IMG/VR virus record: IMGVR_UViG_3300034104_000267
Coordinates: 1-37,371 of that record
DNA length: 37,371 bases
Direction: 5' to 3' (one strand)
From: a virus
The translations under genes and the position numbers were made by a program. Positions within the stretch are counted from its first letter, which is position 1. Every line of letters begins with the position of its first letter. Positions 14,465 to 21,973 of this stretch are shown here, piece after piece. The notes under the pieces are model-generated. The model was not told the DNA's origin, made no database searches, and saw only the letters and a list, made by a program, of their open reading frames with translations.

Positions 14465-15591
14465 TGCAACACTCAAACATCGTCGGCGGCTCAACAGCCA
14501 AGCGCGTCATCAACTGCCCAGGCAGTGTGGCGTTAGTGCAGAAGATGCCCCCGAAGCCCTCTAGCAAATACGCTGACGAAGGCACACTCCTACACAACGT
14601 CATGGCTGAACTCATAATGAGCGAGGAGCCGCCAGAATATTACATTGGCACACGCTATGAAGATCAAATTCTCACGTTTGAACTGGTGGAAGAAAAGATC
14701 CTGCCAGCCCTGCGCGCCCTCGACATCATCGACCCTGAACAGAAGATGGAAATTGAAGCAGAGACTAGAGTTGGTTTTGGTGATCTGCTTCCTGGCGTGT
14801 TTGGTTCTACTGATCTTATTGGCCGCCTTGGTAATCGCGCCGTCGTTCTTGATTGGAAATTTGGTGATGGTGTCATGGTCGAGGTGGAAGAAAACCCACA
14901 GTTGATGTTCTACGCCGCAGCGGCCATGCGTACACCAGAAGCGCAATGGGCGTTTGAAGGCGTGACTGAGATTGAATGCGTCATCGTGCAACCGCCTGAA
15001 GTGCGCCGCTGGGTGACAACACCTGAGCGCATTGCTAAGTTTGAGCTTGAGTTGGTGCAAGCAGTTAAGCAAGCAGAAAAGCCTGACGCAAAACTTTCCG
15101 TCGGTGACCATTGCCGTTGGTGCGCCGCCAAGCCAATCTGCCCCAAGATGACTGGCGCAGTAGACCGCGCATTGAAGGTGCAACTGGACAATTTAGATGC
15201 ACCTAAGATCAGCGCTTACCTCAAGAACGCTGACATGCTAGAAGACTGGATCAAAGACCTACGCGCCCTTGCATTACAGATGCTTGAGTCTGGCGCCAAG
15301 TTGCCCGAATACAAACTGGTGGCCAAGCGCGCCATCAGGTCATGGTCGGATGAGGAGAAAGCGAAAGTCGCTTTGTTCGCATACGGCCTCACAGAATCTG
15401 AAGTGATGGAGACTTCTGTCGTCTCCCCTGCGAAGGCCGAGAAGGCGTTGAAGAAACGCAAGATCGGCCTACCAGAAGACCTCGTGGTCGCCATCTCGTC
15501 AGGTAACACTTTGGCAAGCGTGGATGATCCACGACCCGAAGTGATGCTCTTGGGCAAACAGTTATCTGCTGCCCTTTCTAAAATCCAGTAA
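14461..15591 (+). CDS. DUF2800 protein, PD-(D/E)XK nuclease-like with four-Cys cluster
   Basis: The 376-aa protein matches DUF2800, related to the Cas4/RecB-type nucleases. C19 in INCPGS and C218, C221 and C227 (CRWCAAKPIC) would bind an iron-sulfur cluster as in Cas4/AddB. The segment VFGSTDLIGRLGNR followed by VVLDWKFGDG gives the catalytic Asp and D-x-K pair. It probably processes DNA ends in phage replication or recombination; this is inferred from family and context. It starts at ATG 14461 overlapping the previous stop; ATG 14464 is an alternative start. The next gene follows 9 bases later. Confidence 0.88.
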   Translation: MMQHSNIVGGSTAKRVINCPGSVALVQKMPPKPSSKYADEGTLLHNVMAELIMSEEPPEYYIGTRYEDQILTFELVEEKILPALRALDIIDPEQKMEIEAETRVGFGDLLPGVFGSTDLIGRLGNRAVVLDWKFGDGVMVEVEENPQLMFYAAAAMRTPEAQWAFEGVTEIECVIVQPPEVRRWVTTPERIAKFELELVQAVKQAEKPDAKLSVGDHCRWCAAKPICPKMTGAVDRALKVQLDNLDAPKISAYLKNADMLEDWIKDLRALALQMLESGAKLPEYKLVAKRAIRSWSDEEKAKVALFAYGLTESEVMETSVVSPAKAEKALKKRKIGLPEDLVVAISSGNTLASVDDPRPEVMLLGKQLSAALSKIQ

Positions 15592-15600
15592 AGGAAAATC

Positions 15601-16233
15601 ATGTCTAGTCTAGTAACCTTCTCTCAAGCAAACCTCCCCGCCGTTTCAACCTTGTCTAGCGCTTTGCGTTCGATCCAAGCCGAAGTCGGCCCAGCCGGTG
15701 TTGTCATCCTCAAGATGGACAAAACTGGTCACTGGGTCTTTGGTGCAGATCAAACCGAAGTCGAAGACGACGCTGTTTGGGCTGTCAATCCTTTCTCCTT
15801 TGTCCACGGCTTTATTGCTTGGGGCGATGGCGAAGTGTTGGGCGAGAAAATGACCAGCGTTAGCAACCCACTGCCTGCTTTGGATGAGGCACCCCCTCAA
15901 GCCAAGAAGGGCTGGGAGAGCCAAGTTGGCATGTCTCTGAAGTGCATTAGCGGCGAAGACAAGGGAATGGAAGCACGCTTCACCACCACGTCAGTGGGCG
16001 GCAAGCGCGCAGTACAAACCTTGGCTGTGGCTTTGGCCGAGCAAGTCGAGAAAGACCAAAGCAAGCCAGTGCCAGTCGTGCGTTTGAAGAAAGACCACTA
16101 CGCTCACAAATCCTACGGCAAGATTTACACGCCAGTGTTTGAACTTGTCGAGTGGGTGAGCATGGATGGCGAGACTCCTGAAGTCGCGCCTGAGCCAGAA
16201 GCAGCGCCTACACGCCGTCGCCGTAGCGCTTAA
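15601..16233 (+). CDS. Conserved phage protein, candidate ssDNA-binding protein (210 aa)
   Basis: The protein starts MSSLVTFSQANLPAVSTLSS and has a globular middle (AGVVILKMDKTGHWVFGADQ, then NPFSFVHGFIAWG) and a strand-rich second half (GMSLKCISGEDKGMEARFTT, VVRLKKDHYAHKSYGKIYTP). The tail is acidic, then Pro-rich, and ends TRRRRSA. The family is conserved between DUF2800 and DNA polymerase genes, the place where DUF2815 single-strand-binding proteins occur in other phages. An SSB-like role is therefore inferred from synteny and not shown by motifs. AAGGA precedes the start. A terminator-like hairpin and a structured RNA follow. Confidence 0.72.
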   Translation: MSSLVTFSQANLPAVSTLSSALRSIQAEVGPAGVVILKMDKTGHWVFGADQTEVEDDAVWAVNPFSFVHGFIAWGDGEVLGEKMTSVSNPLPALDEAPPQAKKGWESQVGMSLKCISGEDKGMEARFTTTSVGGKRAVQTLAVALAEQVEKDQSKPVPVVRLKKDHYAHKSYGKIYTPVFELVEWVSMDGETPEVAPEPEAAPTRRRRSA

Positions 16234-16240
16234 CTTTCTG

Positions 16241-16261
16241 AAGCCCCGTGACAGGGGGCTT
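16241..16261 (+). terminator. Hairpin after the 210-aa gene
   Basis: AAGCCCC (16241-16247) pairs perfectly with GGGGCTT (16255-16261) around GTGACAG. Only a short TTT follows, so termination is probably partial. Its loop contains the -35 box of the next promoter, so hairpin and promoter share bases. Confidence 0.45.
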
Positions 16262-16276
16262 TGGAAAGTGTATGAT
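16248..16276 (+). promoter_or_regulatory. Sigma70-like promoter for a structured RNA
   Basis: GTGACA (16248-16253, 5/6 to consensus), a 17-bp spacer and TATGAT (16271-16276, 5/6) form one of the best promoters in the window. Predicted initiation is near 16283, at the first base-paired position of the structured segment. Confidence 0.6.
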
Positions 16277-16282
16277 AGGGCT

Positions 16283-16383
16283 GTGCTTGGCGGCACATTC
16301 AAGGTAAGCCCTAGTCTGCATTCTGCTCGCACCTTGCGAGTCCGCCAACACCTTACGGTGAGAATGCAGTCTAGGGCTTTTTT
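16283..16383 (+). ncRNA. Candidate structured small RNA or leader with pseudoknot and terminator
   Basis: About 100 nt between a promoter and a T-run. Hairpin 1 is TGTGC/GCACA (16282-16286/16293-16297). A long stem pairs 16306-16314 with 16371-16379 (9 bp), then a T-T mismatch, then 16316-16324 with 16361-16369 (9 bp). Inside it are hairpins 16326-16340 (6-bp stem, CCT loop) and 16349-16360 (4-bp stem). The loop of hairpin 1, TTGGCG (16287-16292), is exactly complementary to the junction strand CGCCAA (16343-16348), giving a pseudoknot extendable to 7 bp. Six T's (16378-16383) end it like an intrinsic terminator. TAGGGCT at 16276-16282 could also pair with AGCCCTA at 16307-16313, an alternative fold if transcription starts upstream. 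It lies just before the HNH gene; class unknown. Confidence 0.7.
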
Positions 16384-16393
16384 ATTGGTCTAT

Positions 16394-16780
16394 ATGGAAA
16401 AGATATGTTTAACCTGCAGTGTAGGGTTTAGTGCAAAACGTGGCTGGCAAAAGTTTTGCACGGCTAAATGCAGAAACAATTCGCCAACTAAAAAACTGGT
16501 AACGCAAGCGTTTCAACAATCGCGCAGAACTCTTATAGATAAAATTAAAGTAGAACGTGGGTGTTCTATTTGCGGATACAAAGCACATGCCGCCGCGTTA
16601 GATTTCAACCACATCATCGGCGACAAAAATTTCAGCATTAGCCAAGACCCCAAAGTAGCGTTGCATAAGTTATTAGGCGAAATAAACAAGTGTGAAATTT
16701 TGTGTGCTAATTGTCATCGCGTGCATACGTACGAACACCGCCATTGGCAAACTAAACGCAAACTAAAGGCGGCCGCATGA
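16394..16780 (+). CDS. HNH endonuclease with N-terminal zinc finger
   Basis: The 128-aa protein has an N-terminal four-Cys finger (C5, C8, C22, C26) and an HNH core with two Cys pairs (C57/C60 and C104/C107), LDFNH (H73) and CANCHRVH (N106, H108, H111). This is a typical phage HNH nuclease that makes nicks or breaks in DNA; homing or a packaging/replication role cannot be told apart. The frame is open upstream to 16166 and across the structured RNA, so ATG 16394, the first after the T-run, is preferred; no clear ribosome site is seen. The gene looks more AT-rich than its neighbours. Its stop overlaps the polymerase ATG (ATGA). Confidence 0.85.
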   Translation: MEKICLTCSVGFSAKRGWQKFCTAKCRNNSPTKKLVTQAFQQSRRTLIDKIKVERGCSICGYKAHAAALDFNHIIGDKNFSISQDPKVALHKLLGEINKCEILCANCHRVHTYEHRHWQTKRKLKAAA

Positions 16781-18708
16781 GCATACTTTGGCTTGACTAT
16801 GAGACAAAAAGCGCGTGCAACTTGTTGTCTAAAGGTGCGTATAACTACGCCCAGCACCCAAGTACTGAAATGTTATGCGCGGCGTATGCGTTTGACGATG
16901 AGGACGTTCAACTCTGGTGGGCGGATAGTCCAGTGCCAACACGTTTGGCAGAGTATTTTAAATCTGGTGGTCAGATACGCTGCCACAACGCGGGTTTTGA
17001 CCGCCTCATAACTTGGTTTGTGGTTTGCGCAGATTATGCGTTGTCTGAGCCGTCATTAGACCGTTGGTACTGCACGGCCACACAAGCCCGCGCCAACTGC
17101 GCGCCTGGCAGTCTTGAGGACGTTGGCCGTTTTGCTGGCGCTGACATGCGAAAAGATCATCGGGGCAAACAACTTATTCGCTTGTGTTGCATTCCGCCGT
17201 TTAACGAAGACCAAAAAATCTTAGAAGAACTTGGTGAGTACGCCAAGCAAGACGTGCGCGCCATGCGTGCAATCAGCAAGGCCATGCGTGACTTGTCTGC
17301 TGAAGAATTAGAAGACTACCACGTCAACGAGCGCATCAATGATCGCGGCGTGTTGGTCGATGTGCCGCTGTGTCAAGCAGCCGTGAAGTTCGCCTCCGAT
17401 GAACTCATTGAGATCGAGCAGATCGTCAAGGAAGTCACGGGCGGCGCAATTACTTCCGTTCGCTCGCCTCGCATGCGTGAGTGGGTGCTTGAGCGCGTGG
17501 GTGACGAAGCCAAGAAGTTAATGGAGAAGGATGGCAAGTACTCCATTGATAAGACTGTACGAGCCAATCTTTTACTGATGGAGAACCCCGATGAAGTCCC
17601 TGCCGATGTCCAAGAAGTTATTCAATGCGCCGACGACCTCTGGGCGTCGTCTGTGGCGAAGTTCAACCGACTTAGCTGTCTGGCGGACGAGGAGGATCAG
17701 AGGGTACGCGGAGCGTTCGTATTTGCTGGCGGTTCAGCAACAGGCCGCGCATCATCCTACGGCGCCCAAGTTCACAACTTCACACGCAAGTGCGCTGACG
17801 AACCAGAAGACGTCAGGCAAGCAATGGTCAGAGGACACGCAATCGTCCCTCGGTATGGAAAGCGCGTTACCGATGTACTTAAGGGAATGCTTAGACCAGC
17901 GCTCATCCCTGCAACAGGCAAGCACTTCGTCGTGGCAGACTGGGCGGCCATCGAAGCCCGTGTCAACCCGTGGCTCTCAGGGCGAGGCGCCGATAAACTG
18001 GAACTATTCCGAACTGGGGAAGACGTCTATAAAGTCAACGCCGCCGCGACATTCAATGTTCGCGTGGCAGACGTCACCAAAGATCAGCGCCAGATTGGCA
18101 AGGTTCAAGAGCTTGCCTGCGGATTTGCTGGCGGCGTGGGCGCTTTTGCTGCTATGGGTCGGGCTTATGGGATCAGTCTTCCTGAGCCAGTTGCCAAACG
18201 CATGGTGGATGGCTGGCGGCGTGCTAATCCTTGGAGCGTGCCTTATTGGGCGGCGCTTGAGGAATCCTATACCCGTGCAATGAGAAACAAGGGGCGTGAG
18301 TTTAAGGCTGGCCGTATCACATATTTGTTTGACGGTCAACACCTATGGTATGCCCTACCCTCTGGCCGCATCTTGTGCTATCCCTATGCCAAACTGGAAT
18401 CAGAGGGTGTCAGTTATGCCAAAGCGGCATGGAAGCCCGCGCAAGATGCAAAAGAATGGCCGCGCGCGCGCCTTTGGAAAGGCTTGGCATGTGAAAATGT
18501 GACGCAGGCGGTCGCCAATGACTTACTCCGACATTCCCTTAGACAACTCGATGACGTTGTGCTTCATGTGCATGACGAAATCGTCGTCGAAACAGCCGAC
18601 CCAGAAGCGGCAGAGAATTTAAAACGTGTGATGTGTACAGCGCCAGCGTGGGCAGATGGCCTACCCTTGGCCGCTGAAGTTGAAACTATGAAAAGGTATG
18701 GCAAATGA
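16777..18708 (+). CDS. DNA polymerase, family A, with 3'-5' exonuclease domain
   Basis: The 643-aa protein is a T7/Pol I-type polymerase lacking a 5'-3' exonuclease domain. The proofreading domain has Exo I LDYET (D7, E9), Exo II CHNAGFDR (N71, D75) and Exo III EYAKQD. Polymerase motif A is VADWAAIEAR (D388), motif B lies at QIGKVQELACGFAGGVGA (K442), and motif C is VHDE (H599-E601). Motifs A and B are variant forms (DWAAIEAR for DYSQIELR, CGFAGG for FGxxYG) known in phage enzymes. It should replicate the phage genome with the downstream primase-helicase. Its start overlaps the HNH stop and its stop overlaps the primase start, both ATGA, implying translational coupling of nuclease, polymerase and primase. 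Confidence 0.95.
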   Translation: MSILWLDYETKSACNLLSKGAYNYAQHPSTEMLCAAYAFDDEDVQLWWADSPVPTRLAEYFKSGGQIRCHNAGFDRLITWFVVCADYALSEPSLDRWYCTATQARANCAPGSLEDVGRFAGADMRKDHRGKQLIRLCCIPPFNEDQKILEELGEYAKQDVRAMRAISKAMRDLSAEELEDYHVNERINDRGVLVDVPLCQAAVKFASDELIEIEQIVKEVTGGAITSVRSPRMREWVLERVGDEAKKLMEKDGKYSIDKTVRANLLLMENPDEVPADVQEVIQCADDLWASSVAKFNRLSCLADEEDQRVRGAFVFAGGSATGRASSYGAQVHNFTRKCADEPEDVRQAMVRGHAIVPRYGKRVTDVLKGMLRPALIPATGKHFVVADWAAIEARVNPWLSGRGADKLELFRTGEDVYKVNAAATFNVRVADVTKDQRQIGKVQELACGFAGGVGAFAAMGRAYGISLPEPVAKRMVDGWRRANPWSVPYWAALEESYTRAMRNKGREFKAGRITYLFDGQHLWYALPSGRILCYPYAKLESEGVSYAKAAWKPAQDAKEWPRARLWKGLACENVTQAVANDLLRHSLRQLDDVVLHVHDEIVVETADPEAAENLKRVMCTAPAWADGLPLAAEVETMKRYGK

Positions 18709-21002
18709 ACTTTCTTGAATTTTTAATGTCCTTGGCTCCAGAGGGTGAGACTGCGCTGATCGTGCGCCAGAAGCCCCAACTCAAAGACGGGCAGATGCAG
18801 TTCCACGCAGACGGCGCTATCAAATGCACATGGCCCGCCATGCTGCCAACCGCACAGATTAAAAAAAACTGGGCGATATACGGCAACACGGCCAGCTTCA
18901 TCATCGACCGCTTTAAAGACGGCCATCCAAGCGCTGGCGTGGCGTGTTGTGAGTACGTGCTTGTCATGGTGCTGGACGACGTGGGCACCAAGGCCAAGGT
19001 TCCCCCTATCGAGCCAACTTGGAAAATTGAGACGTCGCCAGGTTCGTACCAGTGGGGCTATGCATTCTCTGAGCAGCCGACCAAAGCCGACTTCGCGGCG
19101 GCCATCAAATCCATCGCCGACGCGGGCTACACCGACAAGGGCGCTATCAATGCCGTGCGTAACTTCCGCCTGCCCGGCTCGATTAACCTCAAGCCTGGTC
19201 GTGAAAACTTCGCCGCTGAGTTGGTCGAGTTTCACCCCGAACGTGACTTCACCCTTGAGCAAATCTGCAAGGCCCTTGACGTGGTGCCGGCGCCTGCCGA
19301 CTCTATCGGTGTGCGCCCGATCCGATTGTCAGACGACGGCGCTGACGACGTCATGGCGTGGCTTAGTGGCCAAGGTCTGCTGCTGTCGCATCCCAATCAA
19401 GAAGGCTGGGCTGGCATCATTTGCCCCAACTCAGCCGAGCATACCGACGGCAACCCAGAGGGCCGCTACATGCCCGCCAACCGCGCGTACCGCTGCCTGC
19501 ACAGCCATTGCATTGACTTTGACTCTAATGCGTTTTTGCAATGGGTGTCAGATCAAGGCGGCCCGAAGCATGCTCCAGGTTTACGCGAGGAATTGCTGAC
19601 GTTTGCAATGGATCAAGCACTCTCCAAACTTACGCCTAATGAAGCGTACCCTGACGCGGCTGCGGCTATCGTTGCCGAAGTTGAGCGCAAGGAACTAGGC
19701 CGCATTGAAAAGGATGGCTGGTGGGAGCGCTTCGCTTACATTCAAGACGATGACGCTTACTTTGACATGCAAGACCGCCGCGAAATCGGGCGCAGTACTT
19801 TTAACGCTCTGTTCCGTCACCTAGATTGCAAGTCAATCAACAACGTCAAGCGCAAAATTGAGGCGTCTGTCTGTTTTGATGAGAATCGCCAAGCCAAGGG
19901 CGCGAAAACCCTTGTCGGTGTGACCTACGCCCCAGGCGAAACTATCCTTTGCGCTCGTGAAGGTCTGGTGTATGGCAACCGTTGGCGTGACGCTCGCCCA
20001 GCCGTAGCCGCCGGTGCTGACCCTACACCTTGGCTTGAACATGTCGAGCGCATGATCCCTGACGCTATGGAGCGTAACCACGTTTTAGATGTGATGGCCT
20101 TTAAAATCCAGCACCCCAACGTCAAGATCAATCACGCCGTGTTGCATGGCGGTCATCCAGGCTCAGGCAAGGACACCATGTGGGCACCGTTCTTTTGGGC
20201 GGTCGGCGGCGATTCGCTTGCCAACGTCAAGAAGCTAGATAACAAAGACTTGTCAACCCCTTGGGGCTATCACCTAGAGTGTGAGGTGCTGATTATCAAT
20301 GAGCTGCGGCAACCCGAAGCGGCTGACCGCCGCGCCCTTGAGAATAGTCTAAAGCCCGTGATCGCCGCCCCGCCTGAATTCTTGTCAATTCAGCGTAAGG
20401 GTCTAGCACCGTATGAGGCCGTCAACCGTTTGCAAGTGGTCGCCTTTTCTAATGAGCGTATGGCGATCACCATCCCATCCAATGACCGCCGTTGGTTTGT
20501 TTTGTGGTCTGATGCGCTTTGCATGGATGCTGACGTGTCATCGCGTTTGTGGGCGTGGTACAAGTCGGGCGGGTTTGCGGCGGTGGCGGCGTGGCTTGCG
20601 TCCCGTAACGTGTCGGCCTTTAACGCGGGCGCTGCCCCTCCGATGACTGAGGCCAAGGCCATCATGGTCGAAACCGGCATGAGTGGCGCTGAGTCGTTCC
20701 TTGTTGAGATGATGCGTGCGCGGCTGGGTGAGTTTGCGTCTGGTGTGCTGGGTGGCCCGTGGCAGTCAACGTGTGACCGTCTCACTGGCGTGGCCCCTGC
20801 CGGTATGAAATTGCCCGTGGCGGCTTTGTTGCATGCGTTCCGTGAGGCGGGTTGGGTTGATATGGGCTTGCTCAAGTCGCGGGCGCATACGACTAAAAAG
20901 CACGTTTTCTGCGCGCCTGATATGGTCAACCGCAGCAAGTCAGAACTAAGGGACGCTTGCGAGCCTGACGGCAAGTCACCGCTAATGAAGTTGGTGAAGT
21001 AA
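18705..21002 (+). CDS. Fused primase and SF3-type helicase
   Basis: The 765-aa protein combines two parts. The N-terminal half looks like a RepB/PrimPol-type primase: VLVMVLDDVG (D91, D92), INAVRNFRLPGSINLKPG, and a possible zinc-binding region with ICPNSAEH and YRCLHSHC. The C-terminal half is a D5/SF3-like helicase with Walker A GHPGSGKDT (K489), Walker B VLIINEL (E533) and VVAFSNERMAI, a sensor-like motif. It would unwind DNA and prime synthesis for the coupled polymerase. The P-loop, GSGKDT, lacks the second Thr/Ser of GKST, as in related phage proteins. It is the last gene of the block, ending 30 bases before a terminator that serves the opposite strand. Confidence 0.88.
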   Translation: MNFLEFLMSLAPEGETALIVRQKPQLKDGQMQFHADGAIKCTWPAMLPTAQIKKNWAIYGNTASFIIDRFKDGHPSAGVACCEYVLVMVLDDVGTKAKVPPIEPTWKIETSPGSYQWGYAFSEQPTKADFAAAIKSIADAGYTDKGAINAVRNFRLPGSINLKPGRENFAAELVEFHPERDFTLEQICKALDVVPAPADSIGVRPIRLSDDGADDVMAWLSGQGLLLSHPNQEGWAGIICPNSAEHTDGNPEGRYMPANRAYRCLHSHCIDFDSNAFLQWVSDQGGPKHAPGLREELLTFAMDQALSKLTPNEAYPDAAAAIVAEVERKELGRIEKDGWWERFAYIQDDDAYFDMQDRREIGRSTFNALFRHLDCKSINNVKRKIEASVCFDENRQAKGAKTLVGVTYAPGETILCAREGLVYGNRWRDARPAVAAGADPTPWLEHVERMIPDAMERNHVLDVMAFKIQHPNVKINHAVLHGGHPGSGKDTMWAPFFWAVGGDSLANVKKLDNKDLSTPWGYHLECEVLIINELRQPEAADRRALENSLKPVIAAPPEFLSIQRKGLAPYEAVNRLQVVAFSNERMAITIPSNDRRWFVLWSDALCMDADVSSRLWAWYKSGGFAAVAAWLASRNVSAFNAGAAPPMTEAKAIMVETGMSGAESFLVEMMRARLGEFASGVLGGPWQSTCDRLTGVAPAGMKLPVAALLHAFREAGWVDMGLLKSRAHTTKKHVFCAPDMVNRSKSELRDACEPDGKSPLMKLVK

Positions 21003-21031
21003 GGCAATGCCGCCGCCTACGGCGTCAACAT

Positions 21032-21057
21032 AAAAAAAAGCCCCTGTGAAGGGGCTT
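21032..21057 (-). terminator. Intrinsic terminator of the leftward early block
   Basis: AAGCCCC (21038-21044) pairs with GGGGCTT (21051-21057) around TGTGAA. On the minus strand the hairpin is followed by eight T's (21039-21032), a strong terminator for leftward transcripts. On the plus strand no T-run follows, although the A-run and a second hairpin (21011-21024, CGCCG/CGGCG) lie before it. Confidence 0.82.
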
Positions 21058-21075
21058 GTGAGGTGTGGCAACTGC

Positions 21076-21135
21076 TTACAGATCGAGGAGAACCGCTAAC
21101 AGCGCACCCAGTATAAGCGCAATTAGTAAAACCAT
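21076..21135 (-). CDS. Micro membrane peptide (19 aa)
   Basis: ATG 21135 overlaps the stop of the upstream gene by one base (TGATG), a common translational-coupling junction. It opens a 19-codon frame encoding MVLLIALILGALLAVLLDL, then TAA. Except for the penultimate Asp, all residues are hydrophobic or small, enough for one membrane crossing. It is the last gene before the terminator. Function unknown. Its size makes it easy to miss, and it could be chance, but coupling plus uniform hydrophobicity argues for a gene. Confidence 0.5.
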   Translation of the reverse strand: MVLLIALILGALLAVLLDL

Positions 21136-21332
21136 CAATATGCCCTCGTCATGGCCTCTAACGCACCCCGATTCATAAGGCGGCGGGCTTCCGGCCCCTC
21201 GGCATGCGCTTGTTTATATTCGTATTCCTCGGCCTTGCCTAGTTCGTGCCGGTATCCAAGGTCGATGTAATAATGTTCGGTATAGGTGAGGGGGCGGAAT
21301 GGTGCCAATGCCTCGGCAATAGTCGGGTTCAT
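21135..21332 (-). CDS. Hypothetical protein (65 aa)
   Basis: The product starts MNPTIAEALAPFRPLTYTEH and continues YYIDLGYRHELGKAEEYEYK, followed by an acidic/basic helix with EARRLMNRGALEAMTRAY. No family is recognised. The start overlaps the upstream stop by four bases (ATGA). It belongs to the early leftward block of small accessory proteins. Confidence 0.75.
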   Translation of the reverse strand: MNPTIAEALAPFRPLTYTEHYYIDLGYRHELGKAEEYEYKQAHAEGPEARRLMNRGALEAMTRAY

Positions 21333-21739
21333 TTAAGTGCCTCCGTCAGAATACATTGCGCCGTGTCGATGTCACCCGCCTTGAGCGCGTCGAGGGCTTG
21401 AATAATGGCCTGCTTAGGTGTGATCTTGCGCGCCTTAGCCGTAGGCACATAGTCGGGGTCTAATTCCTCTAGCACTTCCGGCAAGCTGCCGTCATACATG
21501 GCGGGCGTTTGGTCATAGTTGGCGCATGCGTGAGAGCACTCAATCATCCGGCGGCGGTCATTCAGGCGGATATAGGCGCGCAAATAGTCGCCCGTGGTCA
21601 TTGTAGGATTCCACTTCGGATAATCGCGCTTTTCGCTGACGGCTTTGGCCTTTGGCGGCTTGTCCATCAAACGCCGATATTCAATGGCGCGCTCAGGCTT
21701 GCATTTTACGGTTATGCCGTGGTGTTCAAAAGTAATCAT
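21329..21739 (-). CDS. Hypothetical protein (136 aa)
   Basis: The product starts MITFEHHGITVKCKPERAIE, has a middle basic region (YRRLMDKPPKAKAVSEKRDY) and TTGDYLRAYIRLNDRRRMIE, and ends with a helical KITPKQAIIQALDALKAGDI. No domain is recognised. The C-terminal helices and basic middle could contact nucleic acid. I chose ATG 21739 because it lies one base after the upstream stop. The frame is open to 21835, but that would overlap the neighbour. Confidence 0.75.
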   Translation of the reverse strand: MITFEHHGITVKCKPERAIEYRRLMDKPPKAKAVSEKRDYPKWNPTMTTGDYLRAYIRLNDRRRMIECSHACANYDQTPAMYDGSLPEVLEELDPDYVPTAKARKITPKQAIIQALDALKAGDIDTAQCILTEALK

Positions 21740-21740
21740 G

Positions 21741-21956
21741 TTATACATCCCAGTCTTCGGTTGAAATTTTGATATTGCAAAAATCGGCATGTGCCGCGTG
21801 TACATGGTCACGCATAAGCGTACAAATAGACTCAATTAGCTCGCGGCCTACAATGTCGTTAATGGTCACCGTAGCGAACGGCTCGGCCTCAATGCCCTCA
21901 GGCGTAAAAGCGTTGCCACGGTGAAATGTTATTTTTGTACGGTCATAATGAGTCAT
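21741..21956 (-). CDS. Hypothetical protein (71 aa)
   Basis: The product starts MTHYDRTKITFHRGNAFTPE, continues with IEAEPFATVTINDIVGRELI and ends HADFCNIKISTEDWDV. It has alternating strand-like segments and an acidic character. No family recognised. Its ATG overlaps the upstream stop (ATGA) and its stop lies one base from the next ATG. Confidence 0.72.
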   Translation of the reverse strand: MTHYDRTKITFHRGNAFTPEGIEAEPFATVTINDIVGRELIESICTLMRDHVHAAHADFCNIKISTEDWDV

Positions 21957-21973
21957 ACTTTTTTAATCCTATA
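21952..21973. repeat. 22-bp direct repeat, copy A
   Basis: GTCATACTTTTTTAATCCTATA here and its copy at 22155-22176 differ at one position. Each covers the last codons of one gene (YRIxKV-stop) and the first codon of the next. Confidence 0.85.

Noticed and set aside
16306-16379. tRNA gene at the structured segment
   Set aside because: The outer stem is 19 positions long, and no T-loop GTTCRA, anticodon arm geometry or CCA-like end is present.
17591-18283. 230-codon open frame inside the polymerase gene
   Set aside because: It overlaps conserved polymerase motifs A and B in the correct frame; its own product has no recognisable features.
18949-19599. 216-codon open frame inside the primase-helicase gene
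   Set aside because: Low-complexity Arg/Ser/Pro/Thr translation typical of an out-of-frame reading of the true gene.
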